Part shown: in pieces, positions 18,904-28,079 of the stretch | Layout: every line of letters begins with the position of its first letter | How positions within the stretch are numbered: the first letter of the stretch is position 1 | Assembly (NCBI RefSeq): GCF_000968135.1 | Contig: NZ_FO538765.1 | Coordinates: 3,112,001-3,176,000 of the forward strand | Direction of reading: 5' to 3' | DNA length: 64,000 nucleotides | Source: Magnetospira sp. QH-2 | GTDB taxonomy: Bacteria > Pseudomonadota > Alphaproteobacteria > Rhodospirillales > Magnetospiraceae | Notes under the pieces: generated by a model | What the model saw: only the letters and a program-made list of their open reading frames with translations | The model's database searches: none | Told to the model about the DNA's origin: nothing | Position numbers and translations under genes: made by a program

Positions 18904-20135
18904 GGGCTTTTCTCCAACCCGAAACGGGCCGCGAGCTTGTCCAATCCCGCTTCCACCGTGAATTCTTTCTCCACCACCTCACGCCCCCGATTCCCCAGTT
19001 TTTGGCGCCTATCCGGGTTTTTGATCAATTGTTCTATTGCGTGAGCGAGCGCTTGGGGATCCTCTGATGGCACCAAAAGGCCGTTTTGGTCCTCGCGAAT
19101 CAATTCTCCAATGGCCGAGACCCGGGTGGAAACCACCGGCAGGCGCTGACTCTGGGCTTCCATGAGCACATTGGGCAGGCCGTCCCGATCACCGTTGTCG
19201 GCTACCCGGCAGGCCAGGACGAAGAGATCGGCCGCCCGATACTGCTCGATGACCCTTTCCTGAGGCTGCGCCCCCAACCACTGGATCCGATCATTCACCC
19301 CCAGTTCTCGAGCCAGGGATTGAAGCGCTGTTCGCTCCGGCCCGCCGCCGATATGGGCTAGCTGCCACTTCAGATCCCTGGGTAAAAGAGCCAGGGATCT
19401 CAACAACACATCGTAGCCCTTCTTGACCACCGCTCGCCCCACCGACAGCAACCGCACCGGATGGATGGCATCGCCGCCGTCCGCTTCCGAGTGGCAACGA
19501 CCGGGATCGGGAAAGCGCGACAGATCCAGCCCATGATAGATCAGCTGCACCCGACCCGGGTCCGGGGCCAAGGCGGCCAGATGAGCCCGATTGACCTCGG
19601 TACAGGTGGCCAGCCAGGCGCAATCGGCCAGCTTTTCCACTTTTTCCCAGTCCGGCGAGGTCCAAATATCCTTGGCATGGGCCGACACGCTCCAAGGCAG
19701 GCCACGCATCGTGGCCGCATAGCGGGTTACCGAGGCCGGCGTATGTAAAAAATGGGCGTAGAGCCAGGGGATATGGTCATCCAGTTCCCGCGCCAACACC
19801 AGGGCCTGCCCAAAGCGGCGCACGCGATTGGGAGAGAAATCCCGTTTCAGATCCCGCCACCAGGTAGCCAGCGCCTTGCCATAGCCCGGCAGCCTGCGCG
19901 CCATCCGCCACCCCCTCCAGACCCGCAGGGGCTCCTGGTACAGATACTCCGGTAGATAGAGAACCGGCGCCTTGATTTCCCGATGCACCGGATGCACCGC
20001 CTTGTCTGTGGGATGACGTAGGGAAATCAGCGTGATGTCCAGCCCACGCTTTTCAAGACCCAGGATTTCCTGAGCGATAAAGGTTTCGGACAGGCGGGGA
20101 TAGCCCTTCAGAACCAAGCCGATCCGACGGGTCAT
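18900..20135 (-). CDS. Glycosyltransferase family 4 (colanic-acid-type)
   Basis: A 411-aa GT-B enzyme. Its N-terminus, GLVLKGYPRLSETFIAQEI, is the signature start of WcaL/exopolysaccharide-type GT4 transferases (SETF). The donor domain contains AADLFVLACRVADNGDRDGLP and NVLMEAQSQRLPVVST. It starts immediately after the stop of the GT28-like gene, with no spacer. Likely role: retaining transferase for a surface or capsular polysaccharide. Confidence 0.86.
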   Translation of the reverse strand: MTRRIGLVLKGYPRLSETFIAQEILGLEKRGLDITLISLRHPTDKAVHPVHREIKAPVLYLPEYLYQEPLRVWRGWRMARRLPGYGKALATWWRDLKRDFSPNRVRRFGQALVLARELDDHIPWLYAHFLHTPASVTRYAATMRGLPWSVSAHAKDIWTSPDWEKVEKLADCAWLATCTEVNRAHLAALAPDPGRVQLIYHGLDLSRFPDPGRCHSEADGGDAIHPVRLLSVGRAVVKKGYDVLLRSLALLPRDLKWQLAHIGGGPERTALQSLARELGVNDRIQWLGAQPQERVIEQYRAADLFVLACRVADNGDRDGLPNVLMEAQSQRLPVVSTRVSAIGELIREDQNGLLVPSEDPQALAHAIEQLIKNPDRRQKLGNRGREVVEKEFTVEAGLDKLAARFGLEKSP

Positions 20136-21359
20136 TCAGCGCGCCTGAACCAAAGTCAACGGCGTCTGTCCGGTGGCTGCCCCCAGGTGAGCCTCGGCGA
20201 AATGACCGATGGTCTCCAATCCGGTCATCAAATTCGAACCGGCTGATTCCGATGGTCGGGGCCAGGACTCCACATCACACAGGGCCCGGGCCATTTGCAG
20301 GGAACTGCGCCCTCCACGGGCATCCATCATCCGCACCAGTCCCAGTTTTTCCGCCGCCGTGGCACGGATGTACTGTTCCAGGCGCGGTTCCGTACGCGGC
20401 ACGATCAAGGCTGGTTTATCCAAGGACAGCAACTCACAGAAAGTGTTGTAGCCGCCCATGGCGACCACAACCGAGGCCCGCTGCATGATGGCCCCCATAC
20501 GGCTATGGAAGTCCATGGCTATGACCATGGGCAGGCGGTCGATACGGTCTTGGAACGCGGCCTGGGTTTCCGGCGCCATGAAGGGCCCGAACACCACCAG
20601 GGCCGGATAGGGAATATCAACCCCCGTTTCATAGGCCGATATGACCCAATCCACCATTTCCTCACCGTCCCCGCCACCGCCTGGGGTCACCAGGATGTAG
20701 GGAATATCCCGATAGGGCAGATCCTGCGGCATAGGACGTTGCTCGGTCAGCACGCTGGACAAGTAGCCGGTGAACTTCACCCGGTCCTTGACCCTGGACG
20801 AAACAGCCTGACCTTGCAGCGGATCGTAAATCTCCTTCAGCCCATAGACCCAGATCTCGTCATAGAACCTTTCCAAGGCATCCACCACGCCCTTGCGCTC
20901 CCATTCCCGTTCGAGAATATCCGGATCATCCATAATATCGCGCAGGCCTAAGACACAAGGCGTGCCGCGCGCCTTGAGCATTTCCAGCGTGCTCCGCACT
21001 TCCCCGCGCAGCCCCAGGGGTTCTTTGTCCACGATGAACAGGTCCGGGTCGAAAACCTCCGCGGTACGCTGGATTATCGCCTCGCGCAGGTCCAGGGTCT
21101 GATGGATGTCGAGATGTAAATTCAGTGCCTCGTATTCGCCATTGCGCAGCTTGATCACGCCCGGAACGCGGACAAAATCCACCCGGGTGCGGTATTCATA
21201 GCTGCCGATGATCGGAGAGCCGGAGATAATCAGAACCGATAGATCCGGCCACAGATCCACCAGGTAGTTGGCGATACGGCGGCAGCGCCGCAGGTGCCCA
21301 AGCCCGAAGCTATCATGGCTGTAGATCAAGATACGCTTGCCGTCGCGGGTCGGGTTCAT
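20136..21359 (-). CDS. GT28/MurG-like glycosyltransferase (paralogue 2)
   Basis: About 407 aa. The GT-B N-terminal loop is ILIYSHDSFGLGHLRRC; the donor site includes VVVAMGGYNTFCELLSLDKP and VPRTEPRLEQYIRA, as in MurG-like proteins. An open frame reaches 21419 via TTG, but ATG 21359 has GGAG 5 nt upstream and yields the expected N-terminus. It lies 56 nt after the GNAT stop. Acceptor unknown. Confidence 0.8.
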   Translation of the reverse strand: MNPTRDGKRILIYSHDSFGLGHLRRCRRIANYLVDLWPDLSVLIISGSPIIGSYEYRTRVDFVRVPGVIKLRNGEYEALNLHLDIHQTLDLREAIIQRTAEVFDPDLFIVDKEPLGLRGEVRSTLEMLKARGTPCVLGLRDIMDDPDILEREWERKGVVDALERFYDEIWVYGLKEIYDPLQGQAVSSRVKDRVKFTGYLSSVLTEQRPMPQDLPYRDIPYILVTPGGGGDGEEMVDWVISAYETGVDIPYPALVVFGPFMAPETQAAFQDRIDRLPMVIAMDFHSRMGAIMQRASVVVAMGGYNTFCELLSLDKPALIVPRTEPRLEQYIRATAAEKLGLVRMMDARGGRSSLQMARALCDVESWPRPSESAGSNLMTGLETIGHFAEAHLGAATGQTPLTLVQAR

Positions 21360-21415
21360 GGGTTTCTCCGACGTTTTTACGATGCGCGGGCGGAAATTAG
21401 CACGGTTCCGCCTGT

Positions 21416-22282
21416 TCAATCCAGCTTCAGGTCCAACAGCACGATTTCTGAATAGAGAAAGTCCAGGTCGGGCGGTTGCAGGTGATCGGACAGAAAGCGT
21501 CTTGGCACCGGGATCTGTTCCCGGGTCGCGGTACCATCACATCCCCTTAGGAATCGCTCGTCCGCAGCCAACAAGGCGGAATCTTCTGGCAGCAGGGTGC
21601 GCGCCAGGGCCGGGGCGGCCTCGGCCAACAGGGCGCCGTTGTCCCCATATAGCAGGTCCAGATGCAGCCGATGCCCATCCTTGCGCTTGGCAACGAAGAT
21701 GAACAGGCCGCTGCCCGCGTCACCTTCCACCCAGACCGGCAGCAAATCGAACGCACAGTGGTCTTGCAGAATTTGCGCCTGATCCGTGGTCAATCGAGAT
21801 TCAAAAGAGATCGGATCGGTGAGAATTTCCACCTTGATGGGCGCCTCCGTCCGATTCCAGACCCGTCGATGACTATCCAGCAGACCAAAGCCCCAGCGGT
21901 CATATAGCGGCAGCGTGCGTCGGGCGATGCTGACGACGCTATAGGTTGCCGCGCCCCGATCATCCAACAACGTCTGATACAGGTCCAGGCCCAGGGAGCC
22001 CTGGCGAAATTCCTTGCGTAGATACCAGGAACTCAGCGAGGCGGTTAGTTCCCGTTGTCCGCGGATCCGTCGCTCGGCGTAGATGCGACCGATAAATCCC
22101 ACCACCTCGCCGTCGACCTCGGCCAGACAGCCATGATCAAGCGCCTCGACCGGACGGGACCAGGGCGGATCAAACAAGCGCAGCCACCGCGTTTCGGGGA
22201 TTTTGCGATTCATGTGGGTATGCAGCAACCGCGCCACCGCTGGAGCGTCTTTCTTGTGGGCCGGGCGCAGGCGGATGCTCAT
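21416..22282 (-). CDS. GNAT family N-acetyltransferase
   Basis: A 288-aa protein with an N-terminal GNAT domain. MSIRLRPAHKKDAPAVARLL is the usual beta1-alpha1, and CLAEVDGEVVGFIGRIYAER is beta2-4. An acetyl-CoA-binding region near YLRKEFRQGSLGLDL follows. The C-terminal half may be a second degenerate GNAT fold. In context it could acylate an amino sugar, a counterpart to the two deacetylase-like proteins. It overlaps the deacetylase stop by 4 nt. Confidence 0.75.
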   Translation of the reverse strand: MSIRLRPAHKKDAPAVARLLHTHMNRKIPETRWLRLFDPPWSRPVEALDHGCLAEVDGEVVGFIGRIYAERRIRGQRELTASLSSWYLRKEFRQGSLGLDLYQTLLDDRGAATYSVVSIARRTLPLYDRWGFGLLDSHRRVWNRTEAPIKVEILTDPISFESRLTTDQAQILQDHCAFDLLPVWVEGDAGSGLFIFVAKRKDGHRLHLDLLYGDNGALLAEAAPALARTLLPEDSALLAADERFLRGCDGTATREQIPVPRRFLSDHLQPPDLDFLYSEIVLLDLKLD

Positions 22283-23037
22283 GGCGCGCCCCCGAAAAGG
22301 ATTTCCGGATGTTCCCAGCGGGCTGCCGGATGGTCGCGAGTGATCTCCAACAGAGTTTCGACAAAGACCCAGGCCGCCTTATCCATTTCCCGGTGATGAG
22401 TCACCAGTCCGGTGACCTGATCAGGCTCAATCCGGGCCAGACGTTCCAGTAAGCACCCGCCGACCTTTTCCCATCCGCCGAAACGGGCGGCGCCTTTCCA
22501 GCGTAATGGGTCCACATGGCCGTCGTGACGCAAGAACCCGGGCAGAGGTTCCCTGCTCTCATTCTCGCCCTCCGCCGATAAACCGAGAAACCCCTGTTCC
22601 TTCAAGCCCGGCAATAGGGCGAGGTCAATGCGATTCCAAGGCGGCACCATGACTTTCAAGAGACGGTCGCCGAACTGATCGTTCAGGCGAGCCAGACCGT
22701 CGGCCACCTCGGACAGCACCGTTGCTGGGGATCGATGGGGACCCAACTCCCAGGCGCCCAGCCCTTTGCCCCGAGGGGCATGATTAACATGCGCCACCCC
22801 ATGCTGAACCACCGTCACCGGGCCGCGCAACCAATCGCCAGGCGAGACATTGAGGGGGATCACGGCCAAGGCCAGAGGGGCTTGAAATGATGTGGAAAGA
22901 TCGAACAACTGGTCGAGAGCTCTATGCGGCCCGGTGGCATCGTCATCGCGCCACCACAGCCGGGCGACCCGCCCCGCCGCCTGCCAACGGTCCAATTCGG
23001 TCCGAAGGGCTTTGGCGAAAGCAGCGCGGTTCTCCAT
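22279..23037 (-). CDS. Polysaccharide deacetylase-like protein (paralogue 2)
   Basis: A 252-aa protein with the same motif series as the 15262-16020 product: VARLWWRDDDATGPH, QHGVAHVNH, VMVPPWNRID and TGLVTHHREMD. The shared motifs mark a CE4-like fold, probably metal dependent, acting on a sugar substituent. No signal peptide is seen, so the substrate would be cytoplasmic or lipid-linked on the inner leaflet. It starts 2 nt after the radical SAM stop; coupling with the following GNAT is by ATGA overlap. Confidence 0.76.
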   Translation of the reverse strand: MENRAAFAKALRTELDRWQAAGRVARLWWRDDDATGPHRALDQLFDLSTSFQAPLALAVIPLNVSPGDWLRGPVTVVQHGVAHVNHAPRGKGLGAWELGPHRSPATVLSEVADGLARLNDQFGDRLLKVMVPPWNRIDLALLPGLKEQGFLGLSAEGENESREPLPGFLRHDGHVDPLRWKGAARFGGWEKVGGCLLERLARIEPDQVTGLVTHHREMDKAAWVFVETLLEITRDHPAARWEHPEILFGGAP

Positions 23038-23039
23038 GA

Positions 23040-23858
23040 TTATTCAGCAGCGTCGCGGACGATCTTTTTCGGCAGCACGTTCATGGGCTGGCGGTCCAGC
23101 TTGGTAGGACACATGCCGCAGACCCATTCCGTGCGCCGGTCGAAGAAGTCTTCCAACTCTTCGTCCGAGGCATCGAGGCCGATACCCTTGTACTGCATGT
23201 AGGGCCACCATTCTTCGTGCTGATACAGATCGAACTTGTCAGCCACCAGCCCCAAGAAGGCCAGCGGCGGACATTTCCAGATCCGCCCCAGATGCAAAGT
23301 CCAGCATTTGCGATTGTCGCAGACTTTGTAGCTGGCTGCCGGATCACCATCGTCGAAGGGTTTCATAGTCGCCCCCTCGCCTCGGTAGGCTTTGTAGAAG
23401 TTCTCGGAATGGCGCAGCCGGAAATCAAATCCGTATTCCTCCCGCGCCGCTTCGATCTCGGCCAAGCGGGGATTGAACTGAGCCAGGTATTTCTGGTCGG
23501 TGGTGGAGTGGCAGCTCACTTCCAGCTTGGTGCCGGTATCCACCAGGGTCTGCCAGAGATCCGGGTATTTGTATAAGAGCAGGCCGTTGGAGATCAGCAG
23601 CCGCTTGGTATCGGGCCAAAGCTCGGCGACCAGTCGAACATAGTCGAGCATATGCGGATTGATCGCTGGTTCGCCGCCCAGCATCCCGAACAGCTCCGGC
23701 CGCACCCGTTCGGCCCAGCGACGCAACCAGGCCTCGCCGGTCTTGAAATCCACGGAGCCAGGTAGGCTGTAGTTGGAATAATGGGCGCAGCCCTCGCAGC
23801 GGAGGTTGCACATATAGGAAATATCCATTTCCAACTGCGGAATGGTCAGCACGGCCAT
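23040..23858 (-). CDS. Radical SAM protein, first gene of the glycan operon
   Basis: About 272 aa. The [4Fe-4S]/SAM motif CNLRCEGC (CxxxCxxC) is near residue 17-24, followed by FGMLGGEPAIN (GGE motif). A C-terminal Cys-rich part (CDNRKCWTLHLGRIWKCPP, then CGMCP) resembles a SPASM-like auxiliary cluster region. The reaction is unknown; related proteins modify sugars or peptides. ATG 23858 is chosen from conservation of the fold start; a TTG at 23906 extends the frame but has no better ribosome site. It heads the run of overlapping genes down to the ABC importer. Confidence 0.82.
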   Translation of the reverse strand: MAVLTIPQLEMDISYMCNLRCEGCAHYSNYSLPGSVDFKTGEAWLRRWAERVRPELFGMLGGEPAINPHMLDYVRLVAELWPDTKRLLISNGLLLYKYPDLWQTLVDTGTKLEVSCHSTTDQKYLAQFNPRLAEIEAAREEYGFDFRLRHSENFYKAYRGEGATMKPFDDGDPAASYKVCDNRKCWTLHLGRIWKCPPLAFLGLVADKFDLYQHEEWWPYMQYKGIGLDASDEELEDFFDRRTEWVCGMCPTKLDRQPMNVLPKKIVRDAAE

Positions 23859-23965
23859 GGGTCGGCGCCCGGTTTGTTGATCCTGCCCTTTACATAGCGA
23901 GGCCAAGGGCCAAGGTCATCCCCCAATCACGAAACCATGAAGGAATGTGACGAAAAGGCGATTGC

Positions 23966-24463
23966 TTATTCGGGTTTGAAGATGCCCTCTTGGATCATGC
24001 AGCGGACCATTTCGTAGTCCGTATTGACCAGTTCACGGAAAAACATCAGCTTCTTCAGGCCCACCGCGTTGTCGCGCGCGCTCTCCCATTGACCGGTACG
24101 CAACATCTCGCTGATCTGATCAAGGACAAACAAGTATGCCCCGTGTTCCTGCTCGTGCTTGGATTTATGCTCTAAAGACAAACCGGAGGTGAGCTTCCCC
24201 ATGATTTCGTCTTCTTTGCGGATATGAGCAACGAAGAAGCCCCGGATTTCGCTGATCAATACCTGCAATTGCGTAAAGTCCGCCGCGGCACTGGCCGCCA
24301 GACCGAACTCATCCAGCATTTCAAATAGCTTTTTATGGTCCTCGTCGAGATCATCGATCCCGATCTCCAAGGACTCTTCCCATCCGAATTCGCTCACGGC
24401 ATTCCCAATTTTTCTTTTGCTGCGAATGCCATCTTGCGAAGTCGCCGTGTTAATTTCCGGCAT
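23966..24463 (-). CDS. Bacteriohemerythrin-like protein lacking one His ligand
   Basis: A 165-aa non-membrane hemerythrin-fold protein. Expected di-iron ligands are visible at H43 (DEDHKKLF), H80 and E84 (HIRKE), H99 and H103 (HKSKH) and D149. The His that normally lies five residues before that Asp (HIxxxD) is replaced by E144 (FFRELVNTDY). An extra ~25-residue N-terminal tail precedes the domain. O2 binding may be altered, or the site may have redox, metal or signalling use. ATG 24463 has a strong GGAGG-type site. Confidence 0.85.
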   Translation of the reverse strand: MPEINTATSQDGIRSKRKIGNAVSEFGWEESLEIGIDDLDEDHKKLFEMLDEFGLAASAAADFTQLQVLISEIRGFFVAHIRKEDEIMGKLTSGLSLEHKSKHEQEHGAYLFVLDQISEMLRTGQWESARDNAVGLKKLMFFRELVNTDYEMVRCMIQEGIFKPE

Positions 24464-24854
24464 TCTCCGACCTCCAAGATGGATAAATTTCCTTAACCCT
24501 GCGAAACGATTGTATGATAAATCCCCGAATTTTGAAAGGTCAAGTTGACGCCGGTCGGTTGATTAATCCCTCAAGAACATAATTATCATATTGTTACATA
24601 AAGACTATTGATCTTAGGCAGCCGTCTACGACGGCACTGGGCCCATCCCTGGTGGCGGGCAGGGGAAGGCGAAGGAGACCGCTTTTCCGCCGCCACCCTT
24701 AAAAACTCTGTGGTGGCAACAATTTGGCGGAACAGGCAGGCATCCCATCGGGCAAAACCTAAACCAGCCCCGACGCCACGATGGCGCGGAGCTGGGCTTG
24801 GTAGGTCATGATATACACGGAATCCAACAGACCGCTGAAACGAGACGCCCCTTC
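24464..24854. other. Intergenic region without recognised gene
   Basis: This region precedes the tandem repeat and lies 5' of the hemerythrin gene. The part next to the hemerythrin start is AT-rich and probably holds its promoter. A perfect GCCGTC/GACGGC hairpin lies at 24621-24635, and a GC-rich stretch to about 24810 may be structured. I recognise no RNA family; the open frame at 24608-24811 has no convincing ribosome site or protein-like composition. Confidence 0.5.
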
Positions 24855-25062
24855 GCGCCTGTCAGGTCCAATGGGACCCGCTGGACAGACGCGACCCTAT
24901 TGGAATCGGTCACGTTTATTCGTGCTTGATCGACTCCGATCAAACAAGACGTGATCTAGCGCGTGTCGGGTCCAATCGGACCCGCTAGACACGCGCGACC
25001 TTATTGGAATCGATCACGTTTTTCATGTTTGATCGAATCCGATCAAACACGACGTGATCTAG
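24855..25062. repeat. Two tandem ~104-bp structured repeats
   Basis: Copy 1 is about 24855-24958 and copy 2 about 24959-25062. Each has two hairpins. The first is a GGTCC/GGACC stem with outer arms CTGTC/GACAG in copy 1 but GTGTC/GACAC in copy 2. The second is a long TTGATCG/CGATCAA stem with outer (G)TCACGT/ACGTGA arms. The paired outer change keeps the stem, so secondary structure seems selected. The right end overlaps the hbd stop codon, so these hairpins may terminate or stabilise the hbd transcript. Confidence 0.8.
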
Positions 25063-25931
25063 CGGGTCGGAACCGGAGTCTCGCCGGAATAGTCATAGAA
25101 GCCCTTGCCGGTTTTGCGGCCATACCAACCGGCTTCCACGTACTTCACCAGCAACGGACAGGGACGGTATTTGGTATCGGCCAGTCCTTCGTGGAGCACG
25201 TTCATGATTGCCAAGCAGGTATCCAACCCGATGAAGTCCGCCAATTCCAGCGGTCCCATGGGGTGGTTGGCGCCCAGTCTCAGGGCCGTATCAATACTTT
25301 GCACGGACCCGACACCTTCATAAAGCGTGTACACCGCCTCGTTGATGGCCGGCAGCAGGATCCGGTTGACGATAAAAGCCGGGAAATCCTCTGCGCTGAC
25401 CGGAGACTTGCCCAGCTTGATGGACAATTCGGTAATTTGATCAAAGGTTTCGGCATCGGTGGCGATGCCACGAATGACTTCGACCAACTTCATCACCGGC
25501 ACCGGATTCATGAAATGCATGCCGATGAACTTGCCGGGGCGGTCCGTATGGGCCGCCAGGCGGGTGATGGAAATGGACGAGGTGTTGGAAGCGATAATCG
25601 CTTCAGGTTTCAAAACCGGGCAGAGATTGTCGAAAATGGTCCGCTTGACCGGTTCCACTTCCGAGGCGGCCTCGACCACCAAGTCGCAGTCGGAGAAAAC
25701 GCTCAGTTCCGTACTGGTCTGGATGCGGCCCATGGTCGCTTCCAAGTCATCGCTGGAAATCTTTCCCTTGCTGACCTGGCGTTCGAGTTTTCCCCTGACC
25801 ACGGCCATGCCTTTGTCCAAGGCATCCTGACTGACATCTGACACATAGACGTCGTAACCGCCCGCAGCGCAGATCTGGGCAATACCCCCACCCATCTGTC
25901 CAGCGCCGATCACGCCAATTTTCTCAATCAT
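25059..25931 (-). CDS. hbd: 3-hydroxybutyryl-CoA dehydrogenase
   Basis: A 290-aa NAD(P)-dependent enzyme that interconverts acetoacetyl-CoA and 3-hydroxybutyryl-CoA. The N-terminal Rossmann motif is [15 protein letters not shown]; catalytic features include [25 protein letters not shown] (catalytic His) and the C-terminal helical domain ([16 protein letters not shown]). Length matches Hbd/PaaH-type single-function enzymes. It lies downstream of etfBA and feeds crotonyl-CoA formation for the ethylmalonyl-CoA pathway, and also PHB turnover. Confidence 0.94.
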   Translation of the reverse strand: MIEKIGVIGAGQMGGGIAQICAAGGYDVYVSDVSQDALDKGMAVVRGKLERQVSKGKISSDDLEATMGRIQTSTELSVFSDCDLVVEAASEVEPVKRTIFDNLCPVLKPEAIIASNTSSISITRLAAHTDRPGKFIGMHFMNPVPVMKLVEVIRGIATDAETFDQITELSIKLGKSPVSAEDFPAFIVNRILLPAINEAVYTLYEGVGSVQSIDTALRLGANHPMGPLELADFIGLDTCLAIMNVLHEGLADTKYRPCPLLVKYVEAGWYGRKTGKGFYDYSGETPVPTR

Positions 25932-25975
25932 CCTCGAGCTCTCCTTGAATGGCGGGATTTGGATCCCGTTTTTGT

Positions 25976-26908
25976 TTATCCGTCCAACGCGTCGGACAGT
26001 TCCGGCAGCGCTTCGAACAGGTCAGCCACCAATCCATAGTCCGCGACTTGGAAAATGGGGGCCTCTTCATCCTTGTTAATGGCCACGATAATCTTCGAAT
26101 CCTTCATGCCCGCCAAGTGCTGAATTGCGCCGGAGATCCCGACCGCCACATAGAGCTCGGGCGCGACGATCTTGCCGGTCTGTCCCACTTGATAGTCATT
26201 GGGAACAAATCCCGCATCCACGGCGGCGCGGCTGGCCCCCACGGCGGCGCCCAGTTTGTCGGCCACGGTTTCAATCAAGGCAAAGTTCTCACCGGAACCC
26301 ATGCCCCTGCCACCGGAAATGATCACCTTGGCCGAGGTCAGCTCCGGCCGTTCGGATTCAGTGAGTTCCTGACCGGCAAAGACTGCCAAATCCTGGCCTC
26401 CCGCCGGGGCCAGATCCTCGATGGCCGCTGAGCCGCCCGTGGTCGCGGCGGCTTCGAAGGCCGTGCCGCGCACGGTGACGATCTTGATGGCATCGCTGGT
26501 CTTGACCGTCGCCAGGGCATTCCCCGCATAAATCGGTCGGACAAAGGTCTCACCATCGACGATTCCCGAGATATCGGACAGTTGGGCAACATCCAGCAAC
26601 GCGGCCACCCGGGGCATCAAATTCTTGCCAAAAGTCGTGGCTGGCGCCAGCAGGTGGCCATGGCTCTCGGCCAACCCGACCAGCAGCGGGGTGAGATCCT
26701 CGGCCAACATATGCTCATAGGCCCCGTCATCGCAGATCAGGACTTTGGAGACCCCGTCGATGGCGGCGGCTTGCTCGGCCACGGCACGGCAGCCGGATCC
26801 GGCAACCAGCACGGTGACCTCCCCCAAGACCTTGGCCGCGGTGACCGTATTCAGAGTGGCGGATTTCAAGGCCGAGTTGTCATGCTCGGCAACGACCAGA
26901 ACACCCAT
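25976..26908 (-). CDS. etfA: Electron transfer flavoprotein alpha subunit
   Basis: A 310-aa EtfA. The C-terminal FAD-binding signature is visible: [16 protein letters not shown] and [20 protein letters not shown], then [19 protein letters not shown]. It forms a heterodimer with EtfB, taking electrons from acyl-CoA dehydrogenases (here plausibly Mcd) and passing them to ETF-quinone oxidoreductase. It lies one nucleotide from etfB. Confidence 0.96.
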   Translation of the reverse strand: MGVLVVAEHDNSALKSATLNTVTAAKVLGEVTVLVAGSGCRAVAEQAAAIDGVSKVLICDDGAYEHMLAEDLTPLLVGLAESHGHLLAPATTFGKNLMPRVAALLDVAQLSDISGIVDGETFVRPIYAGNALATVKTSDAIKIVTVRGTAFEAAATTGGSAAIEDLAPAGGQDLAVFAGQELTESERPELTSAKVIISGGRGMGSGENFALIETVADKLGAAVGASRAAVDAGFVPNDYQVGQTGKIVAPELYVAVGISGAIQHLAGMKDSKIIVAINKDEEAPIFQVADYGLVADLFEALPELSDALDG

Positions 26909-26909
26909 A

Positions 26910-27659
26910 TCAGATCACCTTCGCTTCGTTCTTCAGTTTGTCCACCAAGGCGGCAACGCTGTCCACCATGACACCCGCTTCGCGCTTGGCCGGCTCTTCG
27001 ACCTTAAGGGTCTCCAGGCGCGGTGCCACATCGACCCCCAGGTCCGCCGGGGTCATGCCGTCGATCGGCTTTTTCTTGGCCTTCATGATATTGGGCAAAG
27101 AGGCATAGCGGGGTTCGTTGAGCCGCAGATCGGTGGTCACCACACAGGGCAGGGCCAAGGACACGGATTCCAGTCCGCCATCCACTTCACGGATCACTTC
27201 GGCCCGACCGTCGGCCAGGGCCAACCGAGAGGCAAAGGTCCCTTGCGGCCATCCCAGCAGAGCAGCGAGCATCTGCCCGGTCTGATTGGAATCATCATCA
27301 ATGGCTTGCTTGCCGAGGACCACCATTTCCGGTGCTTCCTTTTCGGCCAGGGCCTTGAGCAGCTTGGCCACGGCCAGAGGCTGCAATTCCTCGTCGGTCT
27401 CCACATGGATGCCCCGATCGGCGCCCATGGCCAAAGCGGTGCGGATGGTTTCCTGACATTGTTTGACGCCCATGGAGACGGCAATCACCTCGGTGGCCGT
27501 TCCCGCCTCTTTCAGGCGCACGGCTTCCTCGACAGCGATTTCGTCGAACGGATTCATGGACATTTTGACATTGGCGGTCTCGACACCCGTCCCATCCGTT
27601 TTGACGCGGATGCGGACGTTGTAGTCGACGACCCGTTTGATCGCGACCAGGACTTTCAT
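26910..27659 (-). CDS. etfB: Electron transfer flavoprotein beta subunit
   Basis: A 249-aa EtfB with the N-terminal start [20 protein letters not shown] and the AMP-binding/ETF beta signature region around [20 protein letters not shown]. First gene of etfB-etfA-hbd. ATG 27659 has GGGGAG just upstream. A TTCGCACCTGCACAA element 35 nt upstream of the start resembles elements between ccr and ecm, suggesting co-regulation with the ethylmalonyl-CoA genes. Confidence 0.96.
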   Translation of the reverse strand: MKVLVAIKRVVDYNVRIRVKTDGTGVETANVKMSMNPFDEIAVEEAVRLKEAGTATEVIAVSMGVKQCQETIRTALAMGADRGIHVETDEELQPLAVAKLLKALAEKEAPEMVVLGKQAIDDDSNQTGQMLAALLGWPQGTFASRLALADGRAEVIREVDGGLESVSLALPCVVTTDLRLNEPRYASLPNIMKAKKKPIDGMTPADLGVDVAPRLETLKVEEPAKREAGVMVDSVAALVDKLKNEAKVI

Positions 27660-27693
27660 GAACTCCCCGATTCCCTTCTTAAAACAGTTTTAT

Positions 27694-27708
27694 TTCGCAC
27701 CTGCACAA
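27694..27708. promoter_or_regulatory. Candidate operator TTCGCA-N2-TGCACAA upstream of etfB
   Basis: TTCGCACCTGCACAA resembles two elements in the ccr-ecm intergenic region (TTTGCACTGCACAA and TTCGCAATGCACAA). The TGC/GCA-rich character recalls PhaR-type or other acyl-CoA-responsive operators of alphaproteobacteria; the regulator is not identified. Confidence 0.45.
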
Positions 27709-28079
27709 TACGGTGATGACGGAAAGGTGTCAATGTCTCACGGGTGCTCCCGAAATGCCAATAATAGTCACCTATCGGCCTCGGCGCCACCTCTTGAACC
27801 GCACGGTCGCGGACAGCAATGCAGCGAACCCGGCCTCGTGGTTTCAGCCATAATCGAGCCGAATGGTGGCGGTGGGGATTGCCGCTATGCCCACTGCTGT
27901 TGAAGCGTTACAGTCAACGACTCTGATAATGAGACAGGGAAGGCATAATACTAAAGAGTAAAAACGATCCTCCATATCAGATATCCATAGAATCCATAAA
28001 TCTACCTCCTTGAACCGATCAGTGTTGATAGAGTATAAGCTTACCCACAATGAAACAATAATACATTTTGAATGGGGAA
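27709..28079. other. Divergent intergenic region between etfB and the Cys-rich protein gene
   Basis: About 370 nt with no supported gene. It becomes AT-rich towards 28080, consistent with a promoter for the plus-strand gene, but no clear -35/-10 pair stands out. A minus-strand frame at 27844-28101 has atypical composition and no supporting feature. Confidence 0.5.

Noticed and set aside
24608-24811. 67-codon plus-strand frame in the intergenic region
   Set aside because: No ribosome site and Trp/Arg-rich composition unlike neighbouring proteins.
24464-24854. Cobalamin riboswitch, RNase P or SRP RNA
   Set aside because: None of the conserved boxes of these RNAs was seen.
24855-25062. CRISPR-like array
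   Set aside because: Only two long tandem copies without spacers; each forms hairpins, so it is a structured repeat.
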